Positions 49,403 to 58,261 of a DNA stretch of 64,000 nucleotides are shown piece by piece. Within the stretch, counting starts at the first letter, position 1. Each line of letters opens with the position of its first letter. Origin of the DNA: Paenibacillus sp. SYP-B4298 (lineage in GTDB: Bacteria > Bacillota > Bacilli > Paenibacillales > Paenibacillaceae); contig NZ_CP115484.1 of NCBI RefSeq assembly GCF_027627475.1, positions 4,320,501 through 4,384,500 of the forward strand, in the 5' to 3' direction. Both the position numbers and the translations under genes were made by a program. The notes beneath the pieces are model-generated. The model was not told the DNA's origin. It did no database searches and saw only the letters and a list, made by a program, of their open reading frames with translations.

Positions 49403-49556
49403 TTTAATATTTTTATGATCACGTAAGGAATCTTTTATCATACATTTCACTGTACATAAACCTTCCATGAGATTAGAAAAAACCTAACTTCAAGATCAAC
49501 ACTCCTCTTGTTGACTCTCCCTACTACGTTCAATATATCAGAAGGAAGTGAATTAT

Positions 49557-50870
49557 ATGTATAGTAAGTTCAGGAAAAGGACGCGGCAAACAGGCTGGAT
49601 TATTATATCCGCCACCTTGTTGGCAGGCACCCTTGTTGCCGCCCCGCTGCATCCTCACGCCATAGCCCATGCCGAGCCAGCAGCAGCAGTGTCCGCTATC
49701 CCTGCAGAGCAGGAGCAGGCCGCCACTTATCGCATCATCGCCATCGGCGACTCGCTGACCGCGGGGTATGAGCCGGGACTAAGCGAGGACTCGAAGCCCT
49801 ATGGCTATGTGGAGCGTATCTATGAGCAGGCATTATTCCATGGGCGTGCAGCCTACAGCAACTACGGTATTCTCGGACTGAAGCTGGACGGGCTGAACAA
49901 CTGGCTCAAGGCAGCCTACAGCGGGGCTTCCATCACGGCGGACGACATTCAAGCCGGGCTGCTCGATCCGCGCACAGCCTCGTTCGCCGCAGCGACAGGC
50001 AAGCTGCACAACGACATAGCGCAGGCCGATCTGGTATTGATCACAATCGGAGGCAATGATTTCAAGGGATTATTCGATCAACTCCCCTCTGGCCGCAGCG
50101 TATCGGACGCTTGGCTCGCACAGGAGCTGGAGCACTATGAGCAATCACTGGAGAGCTCGATTCGTATGATAGCTGCCATCTCGCCCACAGCGAAGATCGT
50201 CATATCTGACCAATATTCGCCGATTCCCAATTTACCGCTTATTATGTCCGCGGAGGACTACGATTATCTGCTGGATGCAGCGGCAGGCTTGAAGGAAAGA
50301 CTGGAGCAGGTGGTGAACAAGCTGACACAGGAGGGTTATGCGGTGAAGGGAGCTTACTCCGCCTCCTCATTCGTCAAGCACGAGGCCTCATCCACTCATA
50401 TTTTGTCTAAGGACATCCATCCGAACCAGCAAGGCTATGGGTATATAGCCGATGGCTTCACGGAGGCCATCTGGGGGGAAAAACGTATGGTCGCAGAACG
50501 CGAGGAGGGGGTCCCGATCTCCATTGTCGTCGACGGGACAGAACTGCGGACGGCGAATAAGCCGGTCATCCGGGCGAACCGCACCTATGTAGCCTTTCGT
50601 GACATCGCCGAGGCGATGGGGGCAACCACACAATGGGACAACTCGTCCAGAACGGTTACCATCACTTATGGCATGAAGGAGGTCTCCCTGCGCATCGGCG
50701 AGCCTGCTATGACCATGAACGGCAAGAGAGTCGCTATCGACACCCCAGCCTATCTGCAGCAGGTGGGCAAGGAGCGCAAAACCTATGTGCCTCTGGCCGT
50801 GCTGGCGGACGGCTTGGGCTTCCAGGTTGAATATCGGGCGCCGATACGAACCGCCTTTATCAATAAGTAA
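49557..50870 (+). CDS. Secreted GDSL/SGNH esterase with copper-amine-oxidase-like domain
   Basis: 437-residue secreted hydrolase. The signal peptide ends near AHA-EP (residue 39). The SGNH hydrolase domain has IGDSLTAG (nucleophile Ser66), NYGILG, TIGGNDF and the catalytic DIHPNQQGY. From about residue 315 a copper-amine-oxidase N-terminal-type repeat (VVDGTELRTANKPVI, RTYVAFRDIAEAMG, YVPLAVLADGLGF) follows, a wall- or matrix-associated module common in Paenibacillus. The ATG at 49557 is preferred to the GTG at 49548. It may act on acylated wall or matrix polymers; the substrate is unknown. Confidence 0.9.
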   Translation: MYSKFRKRTRQTGWIIISATLLAGTLVAAPLHPHAIAHAEPAAAVSAIPAEQEQAATYRIIAIGDSLTAGYEPGLSEDSKPYGYVERIYEQALFHGRAAYSNYGILGLKLDGLNNWLKAAYSGASITADDIQAGLLDPRTASFAAATGKLHNDIAQADLVLITIGGNDFKGLFDQLPSGRSVSDAWLAQELEHYEQSLESSIRMIAAISPTAKIVISDQYSPIPNLPLIMSAEDYDYLLDAAAGLKERLEQVVNKLTQEGYAVKGAYSASSFVKHEASSTHILSKDIHPNQQGYGYIADGFTEAIWGEKRMVAEREEGVPISIVVDGTELRTANKPVIRANRTYVAFRDIAEAMGATTQWDNSSRTVTITYGMKEVSLRIGEPAMTMNGKRVAIDTPAYLQQVGKERKTYVPLAVLADGLGFQVEYRAPIRTAFINK

Positions 50871-50983
50871 GCCATTAAAGCTGATTGTCGTCCCCGACCG
50901 GGCAAGCTTGTATTGACATGATGATGCTAAAAAGAAGGTGGCAGGCATCCGCTTCGCCACTTTCCAACAGAAGCAAAAGAACC

Positions 50984-51030
50984 AAAAAAGTTGGACGGAA
51001 AACATTACGTTTTTCCGCCCAACCTTTTTA
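50984..51030. terminator. Bidirectional terminator between GDSL and kapB genes
   Basis: AAAAAAGTTGG...CGGAAAAAC pairs with GTTTTTCCG...CAACCTTTTT; A-runs and T-runs flank both sides, so it can stop transcripts from both convergent genes. Confidence 0.8.
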
Positions 51031-51130
51031 TTTGGGGGCTTTTTGGACAGCCCCAACTTATCTCCCGCTTGCCACAGACAGCTTGGCCAGCCCAGCTATC
51101 CTGTCAGACAGCAGGATTTCCATCTGACCG

Positions 51131-51508
51131 CTAGGAAAGCTGCTTCCGATATTCCTCGCGCAGCCGGGCCAACTGATCCACTCCGCGCTCTGCCCAGCGG
51201 CGGAGGCGATCCACCTTGTCCCATTCCGCCTCCAATGCCGCCAGCAGCGACTCGCCATAGTCTGGAATCTCCCCGGAATACGGGTGCAGCTCGCGCGTCA
51301 GCGCCCATGCCTTCTCTGTATAGCTCAGTGCGCGCCGCTCGTGAAACATTGGCACATCCGGGTCATACGGGTGATGCAGATCACCCTGCTCGGGATGCTG
51401 TAGTACAGCGAGCACCTTGACGAGCGAACGCGGGCCGCTCGTTTCAAGCAGCTCCCCTGCATAAACCCCGGACTTATAGGGCATTTTCACAATAGAACCG
51501 ATCTCCAT
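51131..51508 (-). CDS. kapB: KapB-like protein of the sporulation phosphorelay
   Basis: 125-residue protein matching the kinase-associated protein B family: IGSIVKMPYKSGVYAGELLE, VKVLAVLQHPEQGDLHHPYD, DVPMFHERRALSYTEKAW and GEIPDYGESLLAALEAEW. In B. subtilis KapB is needed for KinB to feed phosphate into the Spo0 phosphorelay. No kinB lies next to it. The ATG at 51508 is six bases after GGAGGAGG. The C-terminal helix carries many Arg/Glu. Confidence 0.88.
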   Translation of the reverse strand: MEIGSIVKMPYKSGVYAGELLETSGPRSLVKVLAVLQHPEQGDLHHPYDPDVPMFHERRALSYTEKAWALTRELHPYSGEIPDYGESLLAALEAEWDKVDRLRRWAERGVDQLARLREEYRKQLS

Positions 51509-51673
51509 AACCATCCTCCTCCTGAACAGCCTCATTGGGCTGCCAAGTAAAATCCTGCTTTAAGGAATAATTTTAACATATTTTAAGGTTACAGACAGGG
51601 GGAAAGGCCAATTGTCATCTTGTCTAAGCCGTTGTGAAGTCGTAATATGGTATTAGGAAAAGTAGGTGAGAAG

Positions 51674-52786
51674 ATGCGTAAGAAAAGAGTGCTTCTGCTC
51701 TCTGAAGGGTTCGGTTCCGGACATACCCAGGCTGCCTACGCACTCGCTGCAGGCCTTAGAGAGCTGTGCCCTGCAGTGCAGACCCGCGTGATCGAGCTGG
51801 GCAAATTTCTCAATCCGGTGGTGGGCCCCTGGATTACATCCGCATACCGCAAGACCGTGAGCAAGCAACCCAAACTGGTGGGCATGATGTATCGCACCCA
51901 GTATCACAAATCACTTAACCGTTTCACTCAGCTTGCGCTTCATCGGGTCTTTTATACCCAGACTTCACAGGTCATCTCCCAGCTTAAGCCTGATCTGATC
52001 GTATGCACCCATGCGATTCCGAACGCTGTGGTGTCGCGGCTCAAGCGACTTGGACTTCATGTTCCCTTATATACGCTGATCACCGATTATGACGCCCATG
52101 GCACCTGGCGAAGTCCTGAGGTGACTAAATATCTGGTATCCACGGAGCCTGTCAAGAACAAACTACTGGCACATGGCGTGCCCTTGCAGAAGATTGAGGT
52201 AACCGGCATCCCAGTGCACCCGAATTTTTGGACAACCTATGACAAAAATGAGCTGCAGCAGCAATTCTCGCTCAAGCCCATGCCCACTGTGCTCGTCATG
52301 GGCGGAGGCTGGGGACTGCTAAGCCGCAATAGCTTGTTTGAGCATATGACGAAGTGGCGCGACCATATTCAGATGATCTTTTGCCTTGGCACGAATGAGA
52401 AGGCGCGCGAGGAGATGCTCGCTAACGATAGCTTCCGCCATCCGAATATCCGGGTGATTGGCTACACGAACGAGATTAGCAAGCTTATGGATGTGTCTGA
52501 TCTGTTAATTACCAAGCCTGGAGGTATGACCTGCACCGAAGGGCTGAGCAAGGGCATCCCGATGCTGTTCTACGAGCCGATTCCGGGACAGGAGGAGGAG
52601 AACTGCGAATATTTCATTCGCAATGGCTTTGGCGAGATGTTTCAGAAGGAGACCGTAGAGCGCTGGTTCTCGCTGCTTCAAGAGCCTTATGCAGCCGGAC
52701 AGACGCGCCGGGATCTGCTCACCAAGCGCAACCAGTATTATGATCCGCGCCAATGCTCAAGGGCTGTATTAGAGATGATGCCTTAA
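51674..52786 (+). CDS. MGDG-synthase-like / UgtP-like glycosyltransferase (GT28)
   Basis: 370-residue GT-B glycosyltransferase probably transferring glucose from UDP-glucose to diacylglycerol to make glycolipids or a teichoic acid anchor. LLLSEGFGSGHTQAAYALA opens the MGDG-synthase domain. DLIVCTHAIPNAVV, ITDYDAHGTWRSPEV and VTGIPVHPNFW follow. The C-terminal half has VLVMGGGWGLLS, IRVIGYTNEISKLMDVSDLL and TKPGGMTCTEGLSKGIPML, as in UgtP and MurG. The ATG at 51674 follows AGGTGAGAAG. Confidence 0.88.
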   Translation: MRKKRVLLLSEGFGSGHTQAAYALAAGLRELCPAVQTRVIELGKFLNPVVGPWITSAYRKTVSKQPKLVGMMYRTQYHKSLNRFTQLALHRVFYTQTSQVISQLKPDLIVCTHAIPNAVVSRLKRLGLHVPLYTLITDYDAHGTWRSPEVTKYLVSTEPVKNKLLAHGVPLQKIEVTGIPVHPNFWTTYDKNELQQQFSLKPMPTVLVMGGGWGLLSRNSLFEHMTKWRDHIQMIFCLGTNEKAREEMLANDSFRHPNIRVIGYTNEISKLMDVSDLLITKPGGMTCTEGLSKGIPMLFYEPIPGQEEENCEYFIRNGFGEMFQKETVERWFSLLQEPYAAGQTRRDLLTKRNQYYDPRQCSRAVLEMMP

Positions 52787-52803
52787 CTTATAAACGTAGA
52801 CGC

Positions 52804-52849
52804 GATAAAGGCTTGTTCCTGTGCAAGGTCACAGGAGCAAGCCTTTATC
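52804..52849. terminator. Terminator hairpin between UgtP-like and NlpC/P60 genes
   Basis: GATAAAGGCTTG...CCTGTG pairs with CACAGG...CAAGCCTTTATC, 20-base stem with one mismatch, between two convergent genes. Confidence 0.75.
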
Positions 52850-52901
52850 TATCTATATAAATTAGAGGGAGAGCTTATATATTGCTCCATCAGACAGACG
52901 G

Positions 52902-53897
52902 TCAGGATACACTGCCACCGAACAAGAACCGGTACTCCCAATGCTTGCCCTGGATGGAATCAATGCGGACGCCGCCCGAAGCCTTGGAATAGGTGTGCAG
53001 CACCTGTCCATTGCCCAGGTAGATGCCCGTATGGCTAATACCTGCTTTGGACTTGTCCACCTTGTCATAGGAAGATTTTGATGTTCCCTTGTAATCACTG
53101 AAGAACATCAGATCCCCGCGCTTCAGTTGGCTCCACGAGGTCGTCGTCTTGCCGATCTGCTTCACGTAATCTCCCTGCTGTCTCGAATCGGCTGGCAGCT
53201 TAATCCCCATGCCGTCCAGGAATGCGCGGCGAGTGAACGCGGAACAATCGAAAGCGGCGGTGGAATTACGATCAGAGCCATACTGATAGGGCGTGCCCAA
53301 GTAGGTCATACCCGCTGCAATCGCCTGCTCATATGAGCCCGTAGGTACTGGCGCTGGTGTCGGAGCTGGAGCCGCCCCGCCATTCGTCGGCGGAATCGCG
53401 CCATTCACCGTTACAAAGGATGGCTTGCTGCTAATATATCCCCGAGTGCCCGAGCTGTCCATCACCTCATACCAGTAGGCATTGGGCTGACTGACAATCT
53501 GCACCTGCTCCCCTGCTTGCAAATAACGAATGCGCGCCGCGTTGGTCGAGGCCGCAGTACGGAATGATACGGATGACTTGATGGATGCATTGGTCTGTCC
53601 CGACCCGGTATCTGGAGTCGGCGCAGATAGAACGCTTATGTACCTGGCTTGTGCGGAGACATATCCGATTGCTCCACCACTGGTCTGCACCTTGTACCAA
53701 TAGGCATTGACCTGCTCCAGCAGATTGACGATCTCTCCAGCCTTCAGATAGGCTGTAACCTCAGATGCTGTGCTGGGTGCTGTTCGGAAGCTGACGGAAG
53801 CCTGAATCTGGGCTTGACCTGCGGCAGCGTCCGCTGGATGTGGTATAGCAGCGACAGCGATAGCTCCCGCTAAGGCTAATGTCCATAATTTCTTCAT
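52902..53897 (-). CDS. Secreted NlpC/P60 endopeptidase with two SH3 domains
   Basis: Cell-wall gamma-D-glutamyl-diamino-acid endopeptidase of 331 residues. Signal peptide ends near ADA-AAG (residue 25). Two bacterial SH3 repeats at about 30-88 and 105-165 bind the wall, with VSFRTAPST and VSFRTAAST and YWYKV/YWYEV. A Pro/Ala linker follows. The catalytic domain has Cys218 in AAFDCSAF, His289 in GISHTGIYLG and His301. It lies alone between two terminators. Confidence 0.94.
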   Translation of the reverse strand: MKKLWTLALAGAIAVAAIPHPADAAAGQAQIQASVSFRTAPSTASEVTAYLKAGEIVNLLEQVNAYWYKVQTSGGAIGYVSAQARYISVLSAPTPDTGSGQTNASIKSSVSFRTAASTNAARIRYLQAGEQVQIVSQPNAYWYEVMDSSGTRGYISSKPSFVTVNGAIPPTNGGAAPAPTPAPVPTGSYEQAIAAGMTYLGTPYQYGSDRNSTAAFDCSAFTRRAFLDGMGIKLPADSRQQGDYVKQIGKTTTSWSQLKRGDLMFFSDYKGTSKSSYDKVDKSKAGISHTGIYLGNGQVLHTYSKASGGVRIDSIQGKHWEYRFLFGGSVS

Positions 53898-54051
53898 ACG
53901 ATCCCTCCGAAGTATAGAGTTTCTTGGTGTCGGACACGCAATCTGGCATCCGGCTTCTGTCTACTAACTTACCTTCATTCTAGGCGGACAAGCCGGGAGA
54001 AGCATCCGCCGCCAGTCCCATTTCCATCGCTACCATATTTGCCATTGGCTA

Positions 54052-54162
54052 TTATTTCTTCCTTTTCCTCCAATACGCCATCACAGCCGTTTCTTGCACA
54101 TCATCTTCAAAGCGCTGGTACGCCTGGTTTTTCCTCTCACGTCTCCCTATCTTCCATTTCAT
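54052..54162 (-). CDS. Possible small basic peptide (36 aa)
   Basis: Short frame in the 437-base gap 53,898-54,334. GAGG lies six bases before the ATG. The product is strongly charged (MKWKIGRRERKNQAYQRFED, ending AYWRKRKK). No family is recognised, and chance occurrence is possible. The rest of the gap holds the terminator at 54255-54300 and no other signal. Confidence 0.3.
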   Translation of the reverse strand: MKWKIGRRERKNQAYQRFEDDVQETAVMAYWRKRKK

Positions 54163-54254
54163 TCCTCTCGATGAAAAATTAGTTCCCAAGCCTGATTGCC
54201 CACTTCCCCTTACTAGGACCAGGAATAAATTGGCACGCTTAGCAAGCCAAGTTC

Positions 54255-54300
54255 AAAAAAAACAGCCCGCGACTCCGCTTCGTGCGGAATCCCGGGCTGT
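54255..54300 (-). terminator. Intrinsic terminator of the cation efflux gene
   Basis: ACAGCCCG...CGGGCTGT with an inner TCCGC/GCGGA stem; on the minus strand eight T residues follow. Confidence 0.9.
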
Positions 54301-54334
54301 AGTGCTGTAATAAATAGGCTCATCTCTTCATTCG

Positions 54335-55228
54335 CTATGTAGCCTTCAAGCCGTTATGCTCGTCAATGAACGGCTCAACATGAACATGGACACTCATAAT
54401 ATTGTGCTTCTTCTCCATTTTCCGCTCGATCTCATCACAGATACGATGGCTTTCGATCAAGGTCAGGCGCGGGTCTACCTGTACGATGACATCAACCAGC
54501 ACATTGCTCCCGTGGACACGCGCTTTAATATCGGATATGGACTGCACCCCCTGTACACGCTCGATAGACGACCGCATCGTCATGAGCTTGCCCGCGTCAA
54601 ATCCGTCTGTCAGGGCATGTGTCGCACTATAGAAGATGTCCCATGCCGTCTTGCATATAATAATCCCGACGACGACGGCTGCAGCGGCATCCAGCCAAGA
54701 CACGCCAAGCCTCGCTCCCAGGATGCCGACCGCAGCTCCTGTGCTGACCAGGGCATCCGAGAGATTGTCCTTGGCCGCCGCCATCAGAGCATGACTGTCA
54801 ATTCGCTTGGCCAGCCTGTTGTTATACAGGTACACGCCATACATGCTGATTGCAGCGCCAACCGCCACCCAGAAGGCCAGCATCCCCGGTACCTCCTCTG
54901 TTCCACGGAACAAGGATGTAATCGTGGTGACCAGTACCTGGATGCCGACTGCGGCCATAATGAAGGAGGCGATCAGGGCAGCGATCGTCTCCGCACGGAA
55001 ATGCCCATAGGGATGATCCTTGTCAGGCGGCTTCTGCGAGATACGCAGCCCGATCAGCACTGCTACCGATGCCACGATGTCTGTCAGGTTATTGAAGCCG
55101 TCCGCGAACAGGGCGCTCGACAAGAACAGATAGCCGATAACCAATTTGATAGAGGACAAAATCAGATAGGCGCCGATACTGACCCATGCCCCCCGCTCGC
55201 CCTGCTTTATTTTCTCATACTGATCCAA
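54335..55228 (-). CDS. Cation diffusion facilitator family transporter
   Basis: Metal-proton antiporter of 297 residues, probably exporting Zn, Mn or Fe. Six membrane helices fill residues about 10-210. The metal-site motif FADGFNNLTDIVAS (helix 2) and HALMAAAKDNLSDALVS (helix 5) are present, and HPYGHFRAETIAALI marks the family. A cytoplasmic C-terminal domain ends with MSVHVHVEPF. I chose TTG at 55228, seven bases after GGAGGTG, over the ATG at 55273. The substrate is not determinable from sequence. Confidence 0.92.
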   Translation of the reverse strand: MDQYEKIKQGERGAWVSIGAYLILSSIKLVIGYLFLSSALFADGFNNLTDIVASVAVLIGLRISQKPPDKDHPYGHFRAETIAALIASFIMAAVGIQVLVTTITSLFRGTEEVPGMLAFWVAVGAAISMYGVYLYNNRLAKRIDSHALMAAAKDNLSDALVSTGAAVGILGARLGVSWLDAAAAVVVGIIICKTAWDIFYSATHALTDGFDAGKLMTMRSSIERVQGVQSISDIKARVHGSNVLVDVIVQVDPRLTLIESHRICDEIERKMEKKHNIMSVHVHVEPFIDEHNGLKAT

Positions 55229-55568
55229 CTTAGAGCACCTCCGAATAACTCTTCCATTCAATAACGGTATCATACCTGACGAAACCCTAGTGGGTCTAGA
55301 GAAACAGTGTTGACCCAGGGTTGTCTTTTATGCATTAGAGCAACTTGTTCGGATGGCCGCAACATCTTTTGAAGACCGCCAATCTTCACTATATCGTGCC
55401 CATCTTCTACCATTTGTATAACTGCCCCATCCACTCCCTATGGCAGAGCACTAGTATCTACAGCAGCTTGCCGACCGTATACCAAGTGAGCCAGAGAGCA
55501 ACGCGCCTGCACCGTACTGCCTGCTCCAGCGGCCTCCGCTGATGGCGCCGCAGCTCACCCGAGCCCAT

Positions 55569-55602
55569 AGAAAAAAGCCGAACCGGTTCACGTCCGGGTC
55601 GA
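55569..55602 (-). terminator. Intrinsic terminator of the zinc-ribbon gene
   Basis: CGACCCGG pairs with CCGGTTCG (one mismatch) and on the minus strand GCTTTTTTCT follows, about 70 bases after the stop. The rest of the 443-base gap 55,229-55,671 contains no recognisable gene; it should include the promoter of the cation efflux gene. Confidence 0.65.
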
Positions 55603-55671
55603 CCTTTTCTGTGCTGCGGCAGGCTGGAGCCTATGCTGCGCTCCTCGCAGGCCTTATTCACTTCACAACTG

Positions 55672-56151
55672 CTAACCGTGTGAGGATAGCTCCTCGCCAC
55701 ACTGGATGCAATATTTGGAGAGGATGTCATTCTCCGTCTTGCAGTGATAGCAGATGACACGAATCTCGCCGATCGTATTATCCGGCTTCACCTCCTGCGG
55801 CTGAATGAGACGCTTCCCGCAGTCGGGGCAGTAATTCACATCCGGTCCAACCACCTTGCCGCAGACACAGGTTTTCTCCTCCTTCAGATGCTTGATTCTC
55901 GACTCCAGCTCTGTAATCTCGTCGCGCAGCTCGCTTAGCTCCTCACAATATGCCAGCACCTGCTCCTCCGAGTGCGACAGATCCCCCTCCAGATAGGCTT
56001 CGAAGACTGCCTTCCCGATCCTTGTGCTGATGCGATCCATTTCCTTCTCACGCGTAGAGATTTTGCTCCGCAGCTTGGTTGTCTCCACCGTCTGCTGAGC
56101 CAGCCGCGCAGCCTCCGAGGCTCCCTGCTTCATTTTATCGAATATCGACAT
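55672..56151 (-). CDS. Coiled-coil protein with two zinc ribbons (159 aa)
   Basis: Unnamed 159-residue protein. The first 90 residues are helical and charged (SIFDKMKQGASEAARLA, then REKEMDRISTRIGK). They are followed by a CVCG...CPDCG ribbon (residues about 94-113) and a C-terminal CYHCK...CIQCG ribbon near 133-154. This architecture, helical N-terminus plus double zinc ribbon, is common in Bacillales; the role is unknown. The ATG at 56151 follows AAGGGGAA, and the in-frame extension to 56286 is not supported. Confidence 0.75.
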   Translation of the reverse strand: MSIFDKMKQGASEAARLAQQTVETTKLRSKISTREKEMDRISTRIGKAVFEAYLEGDLSHSEEQVLAYCEELSELRDEITELESRIKHLKEEKTCVCGKVVGPDVNYCPDCGKRLIQPQEVKPDNTIGEIRVICYHCKTENDILSKYCIQCGEELSSHG

Positions 56152-56339
56152 CTGCTCACTTCCCCTTGTATCAAAATTCATTTCTCTTACATACGCCACA
56201 AGCGCCAAATAGTTTCTGGCAGGGGCATACAATCTCAGGGCGTTACGGATGCCGCCGACCTTGAGAATCAAGGCTTCGCTGCGCACAGGTCTATACGTCA
56301 GGTAAAAGCGGTCGCTTAGCCATCCTTATAGATGAATAA

Positions 56340-56371
56340 ACACCCTGCGGGAATGTCTCACCGCAGGGTGT
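56340..56371 (-). terminator. Terminator hairpin of the ABC-F gene
   Basis: ACACCCTGCGG pairs perfectly with CCGCAGGGTGT, 12 bases after the stop. On the minus strand TTTATTC follows. Confidence 0.75.
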
Positions 56372-56383
56372 CCTCTTAACGCA

Positions 56384-58009
56384 TTAAGCTTCAGCAGGGT
56401 ACAACTGCTCACGCAGCGCCTTGATTTCCTTGCTCTCCAGATACTCATCATAGCTCATCATGCGATCGATGACGCCGTTCGGTGTAATCTCCACGATCCG
56501 GTTGGCAATCGTCTGGATGAACTGATGGTCATGCGAGGTGAACAGCATCGTGCCGTCAAAGTCGATCAGCCCGTTATTGAGCGCTGTAATCGACTCCAGA
56601 TCCAAGTGGTTCGTCGGCTCATCAAGCAGCAGCACATTGGCCCCGGACAGCATCATCTTGGACAGCATGCAGCGAACCTTCTCCCCCCCGGACAGCACGC
56701 TGGCCTTCTTCAACGCCTCATCGCCAGAGAACAGCATGCGACCCAGGAAGCCGCGGATGAAGGATTCATCCTGATCCTTGGAATATTGGCGAAGCCAGTC
56801 CACCAGACTCGTCTCTACACCGTCGAAGTAAGCGGAGTTATCCTTCGGGAAATACGCCTGGGATGTTGTGACGCCCCACTGATAGGTTCCGGCATCCGGC
56901 TCAACCTCGCCCATCAGAACCTGCATCAGCACCGTCTTCACCAGCGAGTTCGGCCCTACCAGCGCAATTTTGTCGCCCTTGTTGACCGTCAACGTCAAGT
57001 TCTCAAACAGCTTCTCGCCATCCACCGACTTCGTCAGTCCTTCGGTCAGCAGCAATTGCTTGCCTGCCTCACGCTCCGGCTTGAAGTTGATGAACGGATA
57101 TTTACGGTTCGATGGACGGATGTCATCGAGTTGAATTTTGTCCAGGAGCTTCTTACGCGAGGTCGCTTGCTTCGCCTTGGACTTGTTGGCGCTGAAGCGC
57201 TGAATGAACGCTTGCAGCTCCTTAATCTTGTCTTCCTTCTTCTTGTTCTGGTCACGCATCAGTGTCAGCGCCAACTGACTGGACTCGTACCAGAAGTCGT
57301 AGTTACCCACATAGAGCTGGATCTTGCCAAAGTCAATATCGGCAATATGGGTACATACGGTGTTCAGGAAATGCCGGTCATGGGAGACGACGATGACGGT
57401 GCCTTCGTAGCCAGCCAGGAAGTTCTCCAGCCATTCGATCGATTGCAGATCCAAGTGGTTCGTCGGCTCGTCAAGCAGCAGCACTTGCGGGTTGCCGAAC
57501 AACGCTTGCGCCAGCAATACACGCACCTTCTGGTTGCCGTCGAGCTCATTCATCAGCTTCTCGTGCAGCTCTGTCTCAATCCCCAGTCCATTGAGCATCG
57601 AAGCTGCCTCGGACTCGGCCTCCCAGCCGTTCATCTCTGCGAACTCGGCCTCCAGCTCGCCTGCGCGCATCCCGTCCTCATCGGAGAAATCCTCCTTCAG
57701 ATAGATCGCGTCCTTCTCCTTCATGACCTCATAGAGCTTCTTATAGCCCATGATTACCGTATCCAGCACCTTGAACTCATCATATTCAAAATGGTTCTGC
57801 TTGAGGACTGCCATACGCTCGCCAGGTGTAATATGAACCTCCCCATTGGTAGGCTCAATCTCCCCAGACAAAATCTTGAGGAAGGTCGACTTGCCTGCGC
57901 CGTTAGCGCCGATCAGACCATAGCAGTTGCCAGGCGTAAACTTGATATTTACATCTTCAAATAGGGCACGCTTCCCAAAGCGCAGGGTGATGCCACTTGT
58001 ACTAATCAT
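56384..58009 (-). CDS. ABC-F family ATPase (YkpA/YbiT-like)
   Basis: Soluble duplicated ATPase of 541 residues without membrane domains, a translation factor class acting at the ribosomal E site. First domain: GLIGANGAGKST (32-43), ELDGNQKVRVLLAQAL, LLLDEPTNHLDL. A charged linker of about 80 residues (about 250-325) has many Lys/Glu. Second domain: ALVGPNSLVKTVL, where the P-loop departs from GxxGxGKST (SLVKTV), and LSGGEKVRCMLSKMML with LLLDEPTNHLDL. The divergent second P-loop may lower ATPase activity there. Closest recognisable subgroup is YkpA/YbiT; antibiotic resistance is not indicated. Confidence 0.92.
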   Translation of the reverse strand: MISTSGITLRFGKRALFEDVNIKFTPGNCYGLIGANGAGKSTFLKILSGEIEPTNGEVHITPGERMAVLKQNHFEYDEFKVLDTVIMGYKKLYEVMKEKDAIYLKEDFSDEDGMRAGELEAEFAEMNGWEAESEAASMLNGLGIETELHEKLMNELDGNQKVRVLLAQALFGNPQVLLLDEPTNHLDLQSIEWLENFLAGYEGTVIVVSHDRHFLNTVCTHIADIDFGKIQLYVGNYDFWYESSQLALTLMRDQNKKKEDKIKELQAFIQRFSANKSKAKQATSRKKLLDKIQLDDIRPSNRKYPFINFKPEREAGKQLLLTEGLTKSVDGEKLFENLTLTVNKGDKIALVGPNSLVKTVLMQVLMGEVEPDAGTYQWGVTTSQAYFPKDNSAYFDGVETSLVDWLRQYSKDQDESFIRGFLGRMLFSGDEALKKASVLSGGEKVRCMLSKMMLSGANVLLLDEPTNHLDLESITALNNGLIDFDGTMLFTSHDHQFIQTIANRIVEITPNGVIDRMMSYDEYLESKEIKALREQLYPAEA

Positions 58010-58199
58010 GGATTATATCCCGTCCTTCTTATCAATAATCGTTTCATCCTCTCATTATACCACAAATTCTCCAGTTAAGGGCTAGGGGGTGTCTTCGAGC
58101 CACTCCAGAACATCGCTCATCACCGCTGCGCTCCATTCAGCGCTACTGTGTAATGATGAACCATCGTAAACGGCTGCCTTCCGTCCTTGAGGAGTATAT

Positions 58200-58247
58200 A
58201 CAAATAAGCCGGGCAAGAGCGGCGCAATGCGCGCCCCCTGCCCGGCT
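58200..58247 (-). terminator. Terminator of the SLH asparaginase gene
   Basis: AGCCGGGCA (58207-58215) pairs with TGCCCGGCT (58239-58247) around an inner GGCGC/GCGCGCC stem; TTATTTG follows on the minus strand, 15 bases after the stop. The rest of the gap 58,010-58,261 shows no gene. Confidence 0.75.
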
Positions 58248-58261
58248 GATCGAATCGATGC

